DNA of 64,000 nucleotides from positions 1 to 64,000 of the forward strand of contig JAFDYT010000004.1 in the NCBI GenBank assembly GCA_018266055.1, in the 5' to 3' direction. Origin of the DNA: Bacteroidota bacterium (lineage in GTDB: Bacteria; Bacteroidota; Bacteroidia; Cytophagales; Cyclobacteriaceae). Position 1 is the stretch's first letter; every line of letters begins with the position of its first letter. A program made the position numbers and the translations under genes. Positions 9,782 through 21,000 of this stretch are shown piece after piece. The notes under the pieces are model-generated. The model was not told where the DNA came from and did not search any database. It saw only the letters and a list, made by a program, of their open reading frames with translations.

Positions 9782-10288
9782 ATGAGCGACAAAACACCCA
9801 AAATGAGGCTTTACCATCGGTACCTCGGTTATTTTCTGGCAGGCATTATGGCCGTGTATGCCATTAGTGGTATTACGTTGATATTCCGTGATACCAATTT
9901 TTTGAAACGTGAAAAACTGGTGGAAAGAACCTTGTCCCCAAACCTGAAGAATGAAGAGCTTGGCCGCGAAATAAGGCAACGCGAACTTAAGATTGAAAAA
10001 GAAGAAGGAGACGTAGTCACATTTCGGCAAGGAAGTTATAACAGAGCTACGGGTGTAGTGAAATACACAGTAAAGGAATTGCCCTATTTCATGGATAAGT
10101 TGACCCATTTGCACAAGGCAGACACTAAAAACCCTTTGTTTTTTATGAACGTCTTTTTTGGCCTTTCCCTTTTATTTTTTGTTGTGTCTTCGTTCTGGAT
10201 GTTTCTTCCCAATACCACAGTTTTCAAAAAGGGTCTGTATTTCGCATTAGGAGGTGCCGTGCTGACGCTGATCCTTATCTTTATCTAA
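9782..10288 (+). CDS. PepSY-associated-type membrane protein
   Basis: 168 residues with a first transmembrane helix near 16-34 (GYFLAGIMAVYAISGITLIF), a periplasmic domain of about 85 residues containing a short PepSY-like strand pattern (YNRATGVVKYTVKELPYFMDKLTHLHK), then two more helices (about 122-140 and 148-168). The sequence YHRYLGYFLAG is typical of the PepSY_TM group, whose larger members sit beside siderophore receptors and reduce or take up iron. This is a short, three-helix version. It closes the propeller/His-rich set and is followed at once by a terminator. Confidence 0.7.
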   Translation: MSDKTPKMRLYHRYLGYFLAGIMAVYAISGITLIFRDTNFLKREKLVERTLSPNLKNEELGREIRQRELKIEKEEGDVVTFRQGSYNRATGVVKYTVKELPYFMDKLTHLHKADTKNPLFFMNVFFGLSLLFFVVSSFWMFLPNTTVFKKGLYFALGGAVLTLILIFI

Positions 10289-10335
10289 TCCAAAGTCTGT
10301 TTCTCAACTGCCTTTAGTGAGTAGTGCTACTGCAT

Positions 10336-10383
10336 AAGGGCTGCTAGAAATGTATGATACATTTTCGGCAGCCCTTAATTTTT
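10336..10383 (+). terminator. rho-independent terminator
   Basis: Arms aagggctgc (10336-10344) and gcagccctt (10368-10376), followed by a T-rich stretch. It ends the propeller/PepSY transcript. Confidence 0.8.
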
Positions 10384-11095
10384 TGGGATTTAAGAATAGG
10401 ATTGAAGTGACAAAACACACCCAGAATACATGACAAAAATCATGAAAATTTAGACGGAATTCAGGGAGACATTCTTGGCGCTCTTTTCACCGTTTTTAAA
10501 GCGGTAAAAATATCTTCTTTAAGGTCCTAAAATGCTACTAAATCGTTTGAAATTGATGTTTTTTTTCCGCAAAACGCAATATTCTAATGAACTACCAACT
10601 CTCTGGAATTATCGATTGAAATGCCTAAAAAAGTTGAAGTAAATATTGCGTAATACTAATTTTAGTTTAACAAAAAATATAACAGAGAAGCCTTCAGGTA
10701 ACTGAACAGCCTGAAATTGGAGCAATAAATGCGAAATGAGCCGAATTTGCAGGTCTTTCAACTTGATCAAAGCAGGTTCTTTTCGCCTGAATTGCCTTAA
10801 TAGAGGCTTTTTTTGCTAGAAATACGTGATCGATGGGCGAATGCCAGTCATTTGGCAGAAACCAAGGGTAAGAAATTGAAATTGAACGAAATGTTAAACC
10901 TTAAACTCAACATTATGTAACACAACTACACCCTACCGCAGAAATGGAGTTGATACTTCATTTCCATTGTATCTAAGACTGATTACCCATCAACACGAAC
11001 CCTAAATTTCAAAAAATCGAAACCAAACGTTGGGTACAAGGTGAATGATCTCTTAAAATTCTTTAATCTGTCAACCTATGTAAATTTTAAAGTTC
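10384..11095. other. long leader/promoter region of the SusC operon, no gene found
   Basis: 712 bases that are A/T-rich with frequent stops in all frames. Nothing coding or repeated was recognised. It must contain the promoter and a leader for the SusC gene at 11096. No anti-sigma or hybrid regulator gene is present here, so control of the SusCD operon is not visible. Confidence 0.4.
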
Positions 11096-14000
11096 ATGAA
11101 GAAAACTAAACTATTATTCCATGTCACGAAATGGAAAACCTCGTCACTACTGTCGTTTTTGGCAGTGATGATGATCAGCGTTTGCGCCTATTCGCAAGGT
11201 GCTATCAAGCTGAAAGGAAAAGTAATTGACGAAAACAATGCAGGATTACCCGGAGCGGCAGTCTCTGTAAAGGGAACCTCAGACGGTACGGTATCAGATG
11301 GCGATGGTAATTTTGAACTTAGTGTTCAATCGGATGCCGTTCTGGTAGTTACATTTATCGGCTATGCCACGCAAGAAGTAGCTGTAGGAGGTAGAACCAG
11401 CATTGAAATCAAAATGCAAACCGATGCCACTAAACTTGAAGAAGTGGTAGTAATCGGTTACGGTGTGGCCAACAAGCGCGATTTGACTGGTTCGATTGTG
11501 AAACTGGATGGAAGTGTAGTATCGGATAAACCTAATACAGATCCTGTAGCCTCACTACAAGGTAAAGTTGCCGGTCTGTCTATTGTAAACAATGGTACAC
11601 CTGGTAAATCTGCTGACGTCCGTATCCGGGGAACTGTATCAATCGGTAATGTGCACCCATTGTATGTGGTTGATGGTATCCTGCAGGATAACATTGATTA
11701 CATCAACCCGAACGACATCGCTTCAATGGAAGTATTGAAAGATCCTTCTTCTTTGGCGATTTTCGGTGTAAGAGGTGCAACCGGCGTTATTATGGTCGCC
11801 ACTAAAAAGGCAAAGGAAGGAAAAACCACAGTGAATTTTAATTCTACAGTAGGTATTAAAGAACTTGTAAATCCGATCAAAATGGTGGATGCAAATGGCT
11901 TTAAGACCTTGTACACGGAAGAAAACCAAAACAACGGAACTACCCCGTATGATCTTTCAACTATGACAGCCAATACCAATTGGATTAATGCGGTGACTCG
12001 GGTAGGTGTTCGTCAAACAAATAACTTAAGTATTTCTTCAAGCACTGAAAAGAATAAATTCAATGTTGGCTTAGGATATATCAATGATGATGGTATAATC
12101 ATTCATGAAAACTTAAAAAAATTAACCATTTCATTGAATGATGAAGCGCAATTGAACAAGTTTCTTAAGGTAGGATTTACGTTTAACACTACGCGTACAA
12201 CCAATCCGTATACGTTGAATAATCCTAATAATATTAATCCTAATACCAATAGACTTGATGATGCAAGAAAAGTAATCCCTCTAGTTACCGCGCTTGCAAA
12301 ACCATTTAATGTGCAAGATCCATACAGCACAAATCAAATCAACCAGAATATTTATTCGTCATTGGATGTGGCATTACAAAATTCGGGTGTTGTGAACCCA
12401 GTTTTGGAAATCGAAAATACATGGAACAAGATGTCTGACATTGCCTACCGTAATGTTGGAAGTTTTTACACAGACGTCAATTTTTTAAAAGATTTTAATT
12501 TCCGTGCAACCTGGTACGGTGACGTTTCGAGCCAGAACTTCCGTTTATATTCTCCACTTTACTATGCCTACAACCCACTTGATAATACTCCATTCTTGTA
12601 TAAGAATAGGACAAGTGTAACTGAAGTGGATGAAACGATTAGAAAATTCCAACAAGACTACCTTCTTAACTATAAGAAGAGTATAGGCGATCATAGCTTA
12701 GCAGCTACAGCGGGTATTACGAGCTATTACTTTGGTGACTTCGCTCGTATGGCCACAGTGAAGCAGGGTAGCACGGCATCAGACTTGCCAATTCCCAATG
12801 ACCCACGCTTCTGGTATATCAATACCGGATTTGGGGCAGTAGATCCAACCAACACTAACTCTCAACAAAGCGAGTACTCGACATTATCTTTCCTTGGCCG
12901 TGTGATGTACAATTATCAAGGCAAATATTATTTGAATGCATCGTACAGAGATGATGGAACTTCAAGGTTAACGGGTAAAAATCGTTGGCAACAATTCTGG
13001 GCTTTGGGCGCAGCATGGGAGTTGACTCAAGAAGACTTCTTACAAGGTTTAAAGGATAAGATCGATTTCTTGAAAATTAAAGGATCTTATGGTGTATTGG
13101 GTAACCAAACTGCAAGTCAGTTGGATGGAACGCCTATCAACTATCCTAGCTATCCTAATATCACTACTGGTAGCAAGGCTGTATTTGGCAACAGTATTTA
13201 TAACGCTTACAGCTCAGCCTACCTGGCTAACCCGAATTTGAAATGGGAAACTGTTAATGCAAGCGAAGTGGGCATTGAGTTGAATGCCTTCCAAAACAGA
13301 CTCCATGTTGAAGCTGCATATTTTAACCGTACTACCAATGACCTGATGACATATATCGATCGTTCGAGTCTTGGTTTGCAAAACGAGTTGATCAACGGTG
13401 GTAGCCTTAAAAACTGGGGTGAGGAAATTACAGCCGGTTGGAAGCAATCAATTACTTCTGACTTGCGCATAGATGTAGGTGGCAACATTACCTTCTTGAA
13501 AAACAAGGTTGTAAGCTTATCACCTGATCTTCCCAATGGGTTCTTGTCGAGGGCCTTCATGAATAATGGAAGTGCAGAAAGCCGCACAATTGTTGGTCAA
13601 CCTATTGGTTCGTTTTATGGCTACCGGGTAGCCGGTATCTTCCAATCGTACGCTGACGTACTTGCGTCACCTATTCAATCATCCATCGGTGCTTATGGCC
13701 CTGGCGATTTTAAATTCCAGCAAATTAATGCTACGGATAAAACAGGAGGAATTGTGACAGCATCAAGCCGCACAGTGATTGGTAACCCTACACCTAAATT
13801 CACTTATGGCATGTATGTTAATGTAAACTACAAGCAATTCAGCTTGTCTGTAGATATGCAGGGAGTTTATGGAAACGTAATTTTCCGCACCTGGGGATCT
13901 CTTGAATCACCTTACCAACGCGTGAATTACGCTCAGTTTATGATGGATCGCTGGCATGGAGCGGGTACCTCTAACTGGCAACCTATCATCAGCCAGGGTC

Positions 14001-14278
14001 ACCGCATTAACTACAACGGATCCACCTATAATTTGGAAGACGGTAGCTATTTCCGGTTCCGCAACGTGCAATTAGGCTACAATCTGCCAGCGAGTGCATT
14101 AAGCAGAATGAAACTTACAGCACTTCGGTTGTATGTGAACTGCCAAAACCTACTTACTATCAAGCATAATCAGGGATACACTCCTGAGTACGGTGGTGAT
14201 GCAACTGCCTTCGGTTACGATAATGGAGGAGGTGCAATACCACGCGTTACAACTCTTGGTTTAAATGTCACTTTTTAA
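11096..14278 (+). CDS. SusC/RagA-type TonB-linked outer-membrane transporter
   Basis: 1060 residues: signal peptide (cleavage near CAYSQG), carboxypeptidase-regulatory-like domain with the family's LKGKVIDENNAGLPGA and GDGNFELSV, the TonB-box-like segment LEEVVVIGYG, plug domain (VRIRGTVSIGNVHPLYVVDGI, IASMEVLKDPSSLAIFGVRG), then a 22-strand barrel ending TTLGLNVTF. This is the standard length. SusC proteins work with the SusD lid to import oligosaccharides or peptides using TonB energy. The SusD gene begins 17 bases later and a LamG-domain lipoprotein follows, giving a three-gene uptake operon. The only carbohydrate enzyme nearby is the rhamnosidase about 7 kb away on the other strand, so the substrate is not established. 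Confidence 0.96.
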   Translation: MKKTKLLFHVTKWKTSSLLSFLAVMMISVCAYSQGAIKLKGKVIDENNAGLPGAAVSVKGTSDGTVSDGDGNFELSVQSDAVLVVTFIGYATQEVAVGGRTSIEIKMQTDATKLEEVVVIGYGVANKRDLTGSIVKLDGSVVSDKPNTDPVASLQGKVAGLSIVNNGTPGKSADVRIRGTVSIGNVHPLYVVDGILQDNIDYINPNDIASMEVLKDPSSLAIFGVRGATGVIMVATKKAKEGKTTVNFNSTVGIKELVNPIKMVDANGFKTLYTEENQNNGTTPYDLSTMTANTNWINAVTRVGVRQTNNLSISSSTEKNKFNVGLGYINDDGIIIHENLKKLTISLNDEAQLNKFLKVGFTFNTTRTTNPYTLNNPNNINPNTNRLDDARKVIPLVTALAKPFNVQDPYSTNQINQNIYSSLDVALQNSGVVNPVLEIENTWNKMSDIAYRNVGSFYTDVNFLKDFNFRATWYGDVSSQNFRLYSPLYYAYNPLDNTPFLYKNRTSVTEVDETIRKFQQDYLLNYKKSIGDHSLAATAGITSYYFGDFARMATVKQGSTASDLPIPNDPRFWYINTGFGAVDPTNTNSQQSEYSTLSFLGRVMYNYQGKYYLNASYRDDGTSRLTGKNRWQQFWALGAAWELTQEDFLQGLKDKIDFLKIKGSYGVLGNQTASQLDGTPINYPSYPNITTGSKAVFGNSIYNAYSSAYLANPNLKWETVNASEVGIELNAFQNRLHVEAAYFNRTTNDLMTYIDRSSLGLQNELINGGSLKNWGEEITAGWKQSITSDLRIDVGGNITFLKNKVVSLSPDLPNGFLSRAFMNNGSAESRTIVGQPIGSFYGYRVAGIFQSYADVLASPIQSSIGAYGPGDFKFQQINATDKTGGIVTASSRTVIGNPTPKFTYGMYVNVNYKQFSLSVDMQGVYGNVIFRTWGSLESPYQRVNYAQFMMDRWHGAGTSNWQPIISQGHRINYNGSTYNLEDGSYFRFRNVQLGYNLPASALSRMKLTALRLYVNCQNLLTIKHNQGYTPEYGGDATAFGYDNGGGAIPRVTTLGLNVTF

Positions 14279-14295
14279 TGTAGGATGATATTTTA

Positions 14296-15879
14296 ATGAT
14301 GATTAATATGAAAAGAAGCAAAATAAAATTAAGTTGGCTACTGTCAGTTGTTACTGGGTTAGCTCTCTTTGGTTGCGCTGATTTCCTTGACAGGAAACCA
14401 CTTCAGGCTACACTTAACGACGTAAACCAAAGTACTTTGGAAGGTCAGGCACTTGGCCTGTACAGTACAGTAAATGGGTATGCAGGTTTAAATACCTTGC
14501 CATGGATTGACTTTAATAGCATCCGCGGAGATGACGAATTGAAAGGAAGTAGTCTTTCAGACGGTGCTGAAGTTAATACTGAGTTCGAAACATTTCAATA
14601 CACTAAGGATGATTGGGCTACCGACACCTATTGGAACGACCACTACTATCTGGTAAACTCTGCCAGTAAGTTAATTTGGACTGCCAATACATTAAAATTG
14701 AAAGATGAGGCTTCGTTAAGAAACATGGGTGAAGCCTATTTCTGGAGAGCTTATTCCTATTTTGAATTGGTAAAAGCTTATGGAGAAGTTCCGGTGTACA
14801 ATTATTACTACCAAACTTCCAAAGCTGCGATTAAAGCCAAATCAACGGTAGACCAAGTTTATGCCCAGATTGATAGTGATTTGGATTCGGCAGTGAAATT
14901 ATTGCCTATCACCTGGCAAACTGCAACTTCCGGATATCCTGGTCGCTTAGTTCAATACACGGCTCATGCACTTTGGGCTAAGGCTTACCTCTTCAGAGGC
15001 AATTGGGCAAAAGTTATTGAACATGCCAATGTTGTAAAAAACTCAGGTGTTTATAGCCTTGTTCCTAGCTTCCCTGCGGTATGGCAAGATGGGCAGAATG
15101 GAGTTGGAAAAAACAGTACGGAGTCCATTTTGGAATTTCAAGCCTATGCGGGACCTGGCGGAACCAACGATTACGGTTCGGCATGGGGAACTTCACAAAA
15201 CATTCGTCAAGGTGGAGCATCGGTAGCATGGAATTTAGGATGGGGATGGAACGTACCTTCTTCTAAATTGGTAACAGATTGGGATGACAAGGATCCTAGA
15301 AAGGCTTGTACGATTCTATTCTCTGGTCAATCAGACGGTGGTACAGCTACCGGAGGTTATGGAGCAACTTTGCCTCCTTATAGTTCTACAACACCCGGGG
15401 CCAGTGGTTTCTTAGATCAGCCTTATTGGAACAAGAAAGTGTATTCAGATCCTCAAATGCGTCAATACACAGGTCAGATTAATGCCAATGGAGGTGCAGA
15501 TTGGATTAATCATAGAGTGATTCGCTATGCTGACATCTTGTTAATGTTGGCTGAAGCTTCCAACGAAAATGGCGATCCTACTACAGCTCTTGCCATGCTT
15601 GAAATGGTTCGTTCACGCGCACGTAACAGTGGCACAGATCCTACGGCCTTACCACAAATTACTTCCACCAGTCAGGCTACACTTCGTCAGGCTATTAAGG
15701 ATGAAAGACGTTGGGAGTTTGCTATGGAAGGACATCGCTTTTATGATTTAGTTCGTTGGGGAGATGCTTCAAGTGTTTTGGCTGGCCTAGGCTATGCTCC
15801 GAAATGCCAATATTATCCAATTCCTCAACCGGCAATCAATCAATTTGGCGGAGTTTTGGTTCAAAATCCTAATTGGTAA
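14296..15879 (+). CDS. SusD/RagB family nutrient-binding lipoprotein
   Basis: 527 residues with a lipoprotein signal (lipobox ALFGC), then the SusD hallmark CADFLDRKPL just after the anchor, tetratricopeptide-like helices (GEAYFWRAYSYFELVKAYGEVPVY) and the C-terminal family block LLMLAEASNENG, IKDERRWEFAMEGHRFYDLVRWG and YPIPQPAINQ. It caps the SusC barrel at the cell surface. ATGs at 14296, 14299 and 14308 are all possible starts; the last leaves MKRSKIKLSW, a normal lipoprotein N-region. It is co-transcribed with susC and followed 19 bases later by the LamG lipoprotein. Confidence 0.96.
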   Translation: MMINMKRSKIKLSWLLSVVTGLALFGCADFLDRKPLQATLNDVNQSTLEGQALGLYSTVNGYAGLNTLPWIDFNSIRGDDELKGSSLSDGAEVNTEFETFQYTKDDWATDTYWNDHYYLVNSASKLIWTANTLKLKDEASLRNMGEAYFWRAYSYFELVKAYGEVPVYNYYYQTSKAAIKAKSTVDQVYAQIDSDLDSAVKLLPITWQTATSGYPGRLVQYTAHALWAKAYLFRGNWAKVIEHANVVKNSGVYSLVPSFPAVWQDGQNGVGKNSTESILEFQAYAGPGGTNDYGSAWGTSQNIRQGGASVAWNLGWGWNVPSSKLVTDWDDKDPRKACTILFSGQSDGGTATGGYGATLPPYSSTTPGASGFLDQPYWNKKVYSDPQMRQYTGQINANGGADWINHRVIRYADILLMLAEASNENGDPTTALAMLEMVRSRARNSGTDPTALPQITSTSQATLRQAIKDERRWEFAMEGHRFYDLVRWGDASSVLAGLGYAPKCQYYPIPQPAINQFGGVLVQNPNW

Positions 15880-15898
15880 AAGATCAAAATTTAACACT

Positions 15899-16747
15899 AT
15901 GAAAAAAACCATAAATTATTTTCCTGTTTTGTTGGCTGGATTGGTTCTAACCGTATTCTCGTGTCAAACAATGGAAAGACCATCGCTGGGTAATTATCCC
16001 AAGGATGCCAACCAGCCCGGAGGCCCGTTGAAATTTTATGCGGCGTTTGATGGCACCACTACCAACGTGTTGCTCAATGCGGTGGATAGTATTCGTGCTA
16101 CGTTCCCAGCTACCAACCCCATGACTGTAATCGATGGGATTTCAGGCAAAGGAATTCAAGGGGATGGAAAATCCTATATCACCTATCCTTCACCCAATGA
16201 TTTTGGAAGCACTGTAAGTAGCTTCACCATTTCATTTTGGGAAAAGCGCAATGGCATTCCGAATGGCAATGCTTCATTTGTGTTTACGGTTCCATCTGCC
16301 AATGGACAATGGGGCTCTTATGGATTCTCTATGTTCCTGCTCTTCGATTGGGGTACATGGACTCCCGCTAGCTCAGCCATTGTAAAATTCTATATGGTGG
16401 ATGATGTGACTAAATCGGATACGTGGTTGACCTGGGAAGGCGGTAATAAAGTACCTAACCTTCAGGATAACCAATGGCACCATATGGCCTTTGTTTATGA
16501 CGCCGGAACTTCCAAACTGACATTGTATGTAGATGGTGTGGCTAACCCTAACGTGCCTTCATGGGGCACACACGGTGGCCTCGGCATCAATTCACTGAAA
16601 GTTCAGGAGTTAAATGTAGGTGGAAACAAAAACATCAAGGACATGGGTTGGGGAATGAATTGGGATGGAGGTTTAGACCAGTTCAGAATGTATGCCACAG
16701 CTCTTAGCGCTTCTGAAGTTCAGGCGCTTTTCGCAGGCAAAAAATAG
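15899..16747 (+). CDS. LamG/concanavalin-like surface lipoprotein
   Basis: I start it at ATG 15899 (MKKTINYFPV), because the open frame before that overlaps the end of susD and has no signal sequence. About 282 residues: lipobox VFSC, then a jelly-roll LamG_3-like domain with TISFWEKRNG, DNQWHHMAFVYDAGTSKLTLYVDGV and the closing GGLDQFRMYATALSASEVQALFAG. Such third-position lipoproteins in SusCD operons are surface glycan-binding proteins. A strong terminator follows. Confidence 0.88.
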   Translation: MKKTINYFPVLLAGLVLTVFSCQTMERPSLGNYPKDANQPGGPLKFYAAFDGTTTNVLLNAVDSIRATFPATNPMTVIDGISGKGIQGDGKSYITYPSPNDFGSTVSSFTISFWEKRNGIPNGNASFVFTVPSANGQWGSYGFSMFLLFDWGTWTPASSAIVKFYMVDDVTKSDTWLTWEGGNKVPNLQDNQWHHMAFVYDAGTSKLTLYVDGVANPNVPSWGTHGGLGINSLKVQELNVGGNKNIKDMGWGMNWDGGLDQFRMYATALSASEVQALFAGKK

Positions 16748-16766
16748 ACTGCTCTATCTTTAAATT

Positions 16767-16800
16767 AAGAGGCTGAAGATTTTTCTTCAGCCTCTTTTAT
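16767..16800 (+). terminator. rho-independent terminator of the SusC-SusD-LamG operon
   Basis: Twelve-base arms aagaggctgaag / cttcagcctctt flanking a T-rich loop and followed by tttat. It lies 20 bases after the LamG stop codon. Confidence 0.88.
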
Positions 16801-16826
16801 TAATAACTTGTTGAGCTTTCCTGTTG

Positions 16827-18044
16827 ATGAATTACCGACGTACTTTTCTGGCAATCCTGGTTTACGCGTGCTTTTCTTCTGCATGCACTACGTCTCATAA
16901 AACAGAAAAACCAGAGCCAAAAAATGAATTATTATTCACTGGTTCGGAAACTTGCAAAAGTTGTCACGAGGATATTTATAAAAAACACCAGCTTACACCA
17001 CATCACCTCACTTCTCAGCTGGCCGATTCAGTAAGCATTAAAGGAAGTTTTGAAGAAGGTAAAAATCTATTTTTCTACAACCCTGAACTTTTTGTAACCA
17101 TGGACAAAGAGCATGGCAAATTTGTTCAGACTCTTTACGCACGCAATAAAAAAATTAAGACCCGGTCCTTTGATCTGGTTTTTGGATCTGGCGTACGCGG
17201 GCAGACGTACCTTAGCTGGCAAGACAGCACATTGTTTCAATTACCAATTGGCTATTTAGCGTCTGTCGATTCATGGGCGAATAGCCCCGGCTTTTCAAAT
17301 CGACCGATTTTTAACCGCCCGATTACCGCCCGTTGTTTGGAATGTCACAGCACCTATTTCAAAAAAATAGTATCAGAGAAAAAGCAACCTGAGCATTTTT
17401 CTAAAAAACAATTTTACCTGGGAGTTGACTGTGAAAAGTGCCATGGGCCAGGAAAGCAACATGTTAATTTTCATCAGCAAAACACTCAGACCAAAGAGGG
17501 GAAATTTATCACCAGCTTTAAAAATTTTACAAGAACACAGCAATTGGATTTTTGCCGGTCGTGCCACGGCGGAAAATTAATTGCCAGTAAACCTGCGTTT
17601 TCTTTCAAGGCAGGTGAAAATCTGAATGATTATTTTACTCCGGATTCAGTTCAGGTACCTGGTAAGCAGTTGGATAGTCACGGCAATCAATTCGGAATGC
17701 TCAGTCAAAGTAAATGTTTTCTTCAAAGCGATATGACTTGTATTACTTGCCACAACGTGCATGAAAACGAAAAGGGAATGGTGGCCACGTTCTCCAACCG
17801 CTGCATGTCATGTCATCGGGAAGGAACTAAGTCATTTTGTACGACAAAAAAATTAAGTGTGTCCATGTTGAAGCAAAACTGCATTCAGTGTCACATGCCC
17901 GAAAAAAATTCCAATAGCATCCGAATGTTATTGCAGGGTGACGACGTACCGACGCCCGCCAAGATGCACGTTCATCAAATTACTGTGTATCAGGATGAAG
18001 TTGTAAAATATATTAACTCCATGCCTTTAACTAAGACCAGATGA
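16827..18044 (+). CDS. seven-haem cytochrome c lipoprotein
   Basis: 405 residues from ATG 16827 (a TTG three bases earlier also reads in frame). Lipobox SSAC gives a lipid anchor. Seven CXXCH motifs are visible in order: CKSCH, CLECH, CEKCH, CRSCH, CITCH, CMSCH and CIQCH. The arrangement (SETCKSCHEDIYKKHQ, the VDCEKCHGPG block, DMTCITCHNVHEN) resembles cytochrome c554/octahaem-type electron-transfer proteins often annotated as multihaem cytochrome c family. It is not followed by an obvious catalytic partner; the next gene, 43 bases on, is an FG-GAP/ASPIC lipoprotein, a pairing common in Bacteroidota. Role in periplasmic electron transfer is inferred. Confidence 0.9.
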   Translation: MNYRRTFLAILVYACFSSACTTSHKTEKPEPKNELLFTGSETCKSCHEDIYKKHQLTPHHLTSQLADSVSIKGSFEEGKNLFFYNPELFVTMDKEHGKFVQTLYARNKKIKTRSFDLVFGSGVRGQTYLSWQDSTLFQLPIGYLASVDSWANSPGFSNRPIFNRPITARCLECHSTYFKKIVSEKKQPEHFSKKQFYLGVDCEKCHGPGKQHVNFHQQNTQTKEGKFITSFKNFTRTQQLDFCRSCHGGKLIASKPAFSFKAGENLNDYFTPDSVQVPGKQLDSHGNQFGMLSQSKCFLQSDMTCITCHNVHENEKGMVATFSNRCMSCHREGTKSFCTTKKLSVSMLKQNCIQCHMPEKNSNSIRMLLQGDDVPTPAKMHVHQITVYQDEVVKYINSMPLTKTR

Positions 18045-18087
18045 TTAATGTTCTATGAAATAGACGTAATCGAAAAAAGATAACCCC

Positions 18088-21000
18088 ATGAAAAAGTATT
18101 TTCTTGCCCCGATAGTTTTTAGTATTCTTTTATATAGTTGCGGAAGGACAGATAAATCCAACTTACAAATAGTTGACTCCTCTGTTAGCCACATCACTTT
18201 CGAAAATAAATTGGAGCCCCGGGAGGGGTTCGGAATTCTGTATTACCTCTACTACTACAACGGGGGAGGTGTGAGTCTTGGCGATATCAACAACGATGGG
18301 CTGACTGATATTTTCTTTACGGCCAACAGCAAAGGCCATAATAAACTCTATCTCAATCGAGGCAATTTTAATTTTGAAGACATTACCGTTAAGGCTGGCG
18401 TAGCGGGAAATTCAGACTGGTGCACAGGTGTTACCATGGCGGATGTGAATGGCGACGGCTTTTTAGATATTTATGTCTCATCGTTCAATAATAATTTTGG
18501 ATTAAAAGGACACAATGAACTTTTCATCAACAAGGGTGACAACACCTTCGTAGAAAAATCTGCAGAGTATGGATTGAACTTCAGTGGCTTTACAGTTCAG
18601 TCGGCTTTTTTCGATTATGATCACGACGGAGATCTGGATTGCTTCGTACTCAACGAATCACTTCAGCCCAACGGAAATATCGTTAAGGCATCTAACCGAA
18701 ATAATTTTGATGCTAACGCAGCTGATTATTTATTTCGTAATGACCTCAACACAAGCGGAAAATTCACCGACGTCTCTAAAGAAGCTGGTATATATCAGGG
18801 CTCGCTTGGCTATGGGCTCGGTGTTGGTATCGCTGATTTGAACAACGATGGCTGGGAAGATATTTATGTCGGAAATGATTTTCACGAAAATGATTATTAC
18901 TATGTGAATCAGGGCAATGGAAAATTTAATGAAGAAGGTGCAGCGCATTTCAGGCATTACAGCAGGTTTAGTATGGGCAATGATATTGCTGACTACAACA
19001 ACGATGCCCAGCCTGATGTAATCACTGTTGATATGCTTCCGCCCGATGAAAAAACACTTAAGTCTTACGGAAGTGATGAGCGCAATGAGATTTATAATTT
19101 TAAGATCACCAACAACGGCTATCAAAATCAGGTTTCAAGAAATTGTTTGCAACGCAACAATGGAGATGGGAAATCTTTTAGTGAAGTAGCGTTGATTTCA
19201 AATGTTTCTTCAACCGATTGGAGTTGGTCGCCTTTGTTTGCTGACTTTGACAACGATGGTTGGAAGGATCTGTTAATTACCAACGGAATTGTAAAACGGC
19301 CAGTCGATCTGGATTATGTTCGCTTCGTGTCAGACCTTGCAGCGCAAGTCAATAGAAATGCAGGAACGAAATACGATAAAGAGACGGTTGACAAAATGCC
19401 GGACGGAAGTTCGCACCCTTTTGTGTTTCACAATCAGAAAAGTCAATTCAAAGACGTAAGTGAAAACTGGGGACTTGCTGATCTGAAAGGCTATTACAAT
19501 GGAGCCGCTTACGGCGATCTTGACAACGACGGCAACGTGGATGTAGTGATCAATTCACTGAACTCGCGCGCAGTTGTTTTAAAAAATTCATTACCGCGAA
19601 AGAATTATATAGCTGTTGAATTTAAAGGAGAAGGACTAAACTCCAAAGGAGTTGGTGCCAAAGCATTTGTGTTTTGTGCGAAGGGTTCAATGCAATATCA
19701 GCAGCTTATGCCGACACGCGGATTTCAGTCTTCCTCTGATTATCGTCTTCATTTTGGTGTTGATTCTTGCCGCATGATTGACAGCGTATTGGTCGTTTGG
19801 CCCAATCAAAAATTTCAAGTGATAAGGAAGGCGGAAATTAATAAAGTTCTCGTAGCCAACGAAAGTGACGCGCAAGGTGTATTTCAGAGCAATAAATTTT
19901 TTACACCCGAGAAAGTTTTTTTTGAAGACGTAAGCCAGCAAGTCAACTGCAAATGGAAACATGTTGAAAATCCATACGAAGATTATAACCGACAATATTT
20001 AATCCCTCACAAAGAAAGCACACGTGGACCAAAGGTTGCTGTGGCCGATGTGAACAACGATGGTCTGGAAGATTTTTATGCCTGCGGTGCTATCGGCGCT
20101 CCGGGCAGGTTGATGCTCCAAAAACCGGATGGAACGTTTGTACCCAAGGACACGGCTGTGTTTAATCACTTCGGGGCAAGTGAAGACGTGGATGCCCGCT
20201 TCTTTGATGCAAATGGCGATGGCTATATGGATTTGTGGGTCGTTAGTGGAGGTAATGAGATGCCTTCTGGTCCAACAGCTAATGCTGACCGACTTTTTCT
20301 GAATGATGGAAAAGGAAATTTTAATTCCGCGTTGAACTTAATACCTCAACTTTTTTACAATAAATCATGCATCACTACTGCCGATGTTGATCACGATGGT
20401 GACGTCGATGTTTTCATCGGCGTACTTTCCGATCAGCAACGGTTTGGTATTCCGCAATCTTCTCGGCTATATCTCAATAATGGCAAAGGAAAATTTTCTT
20501 TAGCAGAAGCAAATCAAATCAATTTGAGTCAGGTGGGATTGGTGACTACTGCTGAGTTTGCTGATTTGAATAAGGACGGATGGTCTGATCTGGTAGTCGC
20601 GGGTGAATTTATGCCCGTCACAATTTATTGGAATAGAAAAGGAAATTTCGAGAAGACTCAAATCGCGGCCTCAAGTGGGTTGTGGCAAACTGTACGCATC
20701 GTTGATGTTAACAAAGACGGTACTCCAGATATTTTGGGTGGCAACTGGGGATTGAACTCTAAGTTGGCCAGCGGTAAAAACGGCCCGCTGAAACTTTACA
20801 CCGCCGACTTCGATGGGAATGGAGCAATGGAATCTATTCTTTGTTATACCATCGATGGAGTTGAATACCCGTTTTTGCCTAAAGACATTCTTGAAGTTTC
20901 ATTACCGGTGTTGAAGAAGGCTTACTTAACCTACGGCGAGGTAGCTGGCAAGTCAGTGCAATATATGTTCTACGATCTGTTCAAAGGATACACGGAGTTG

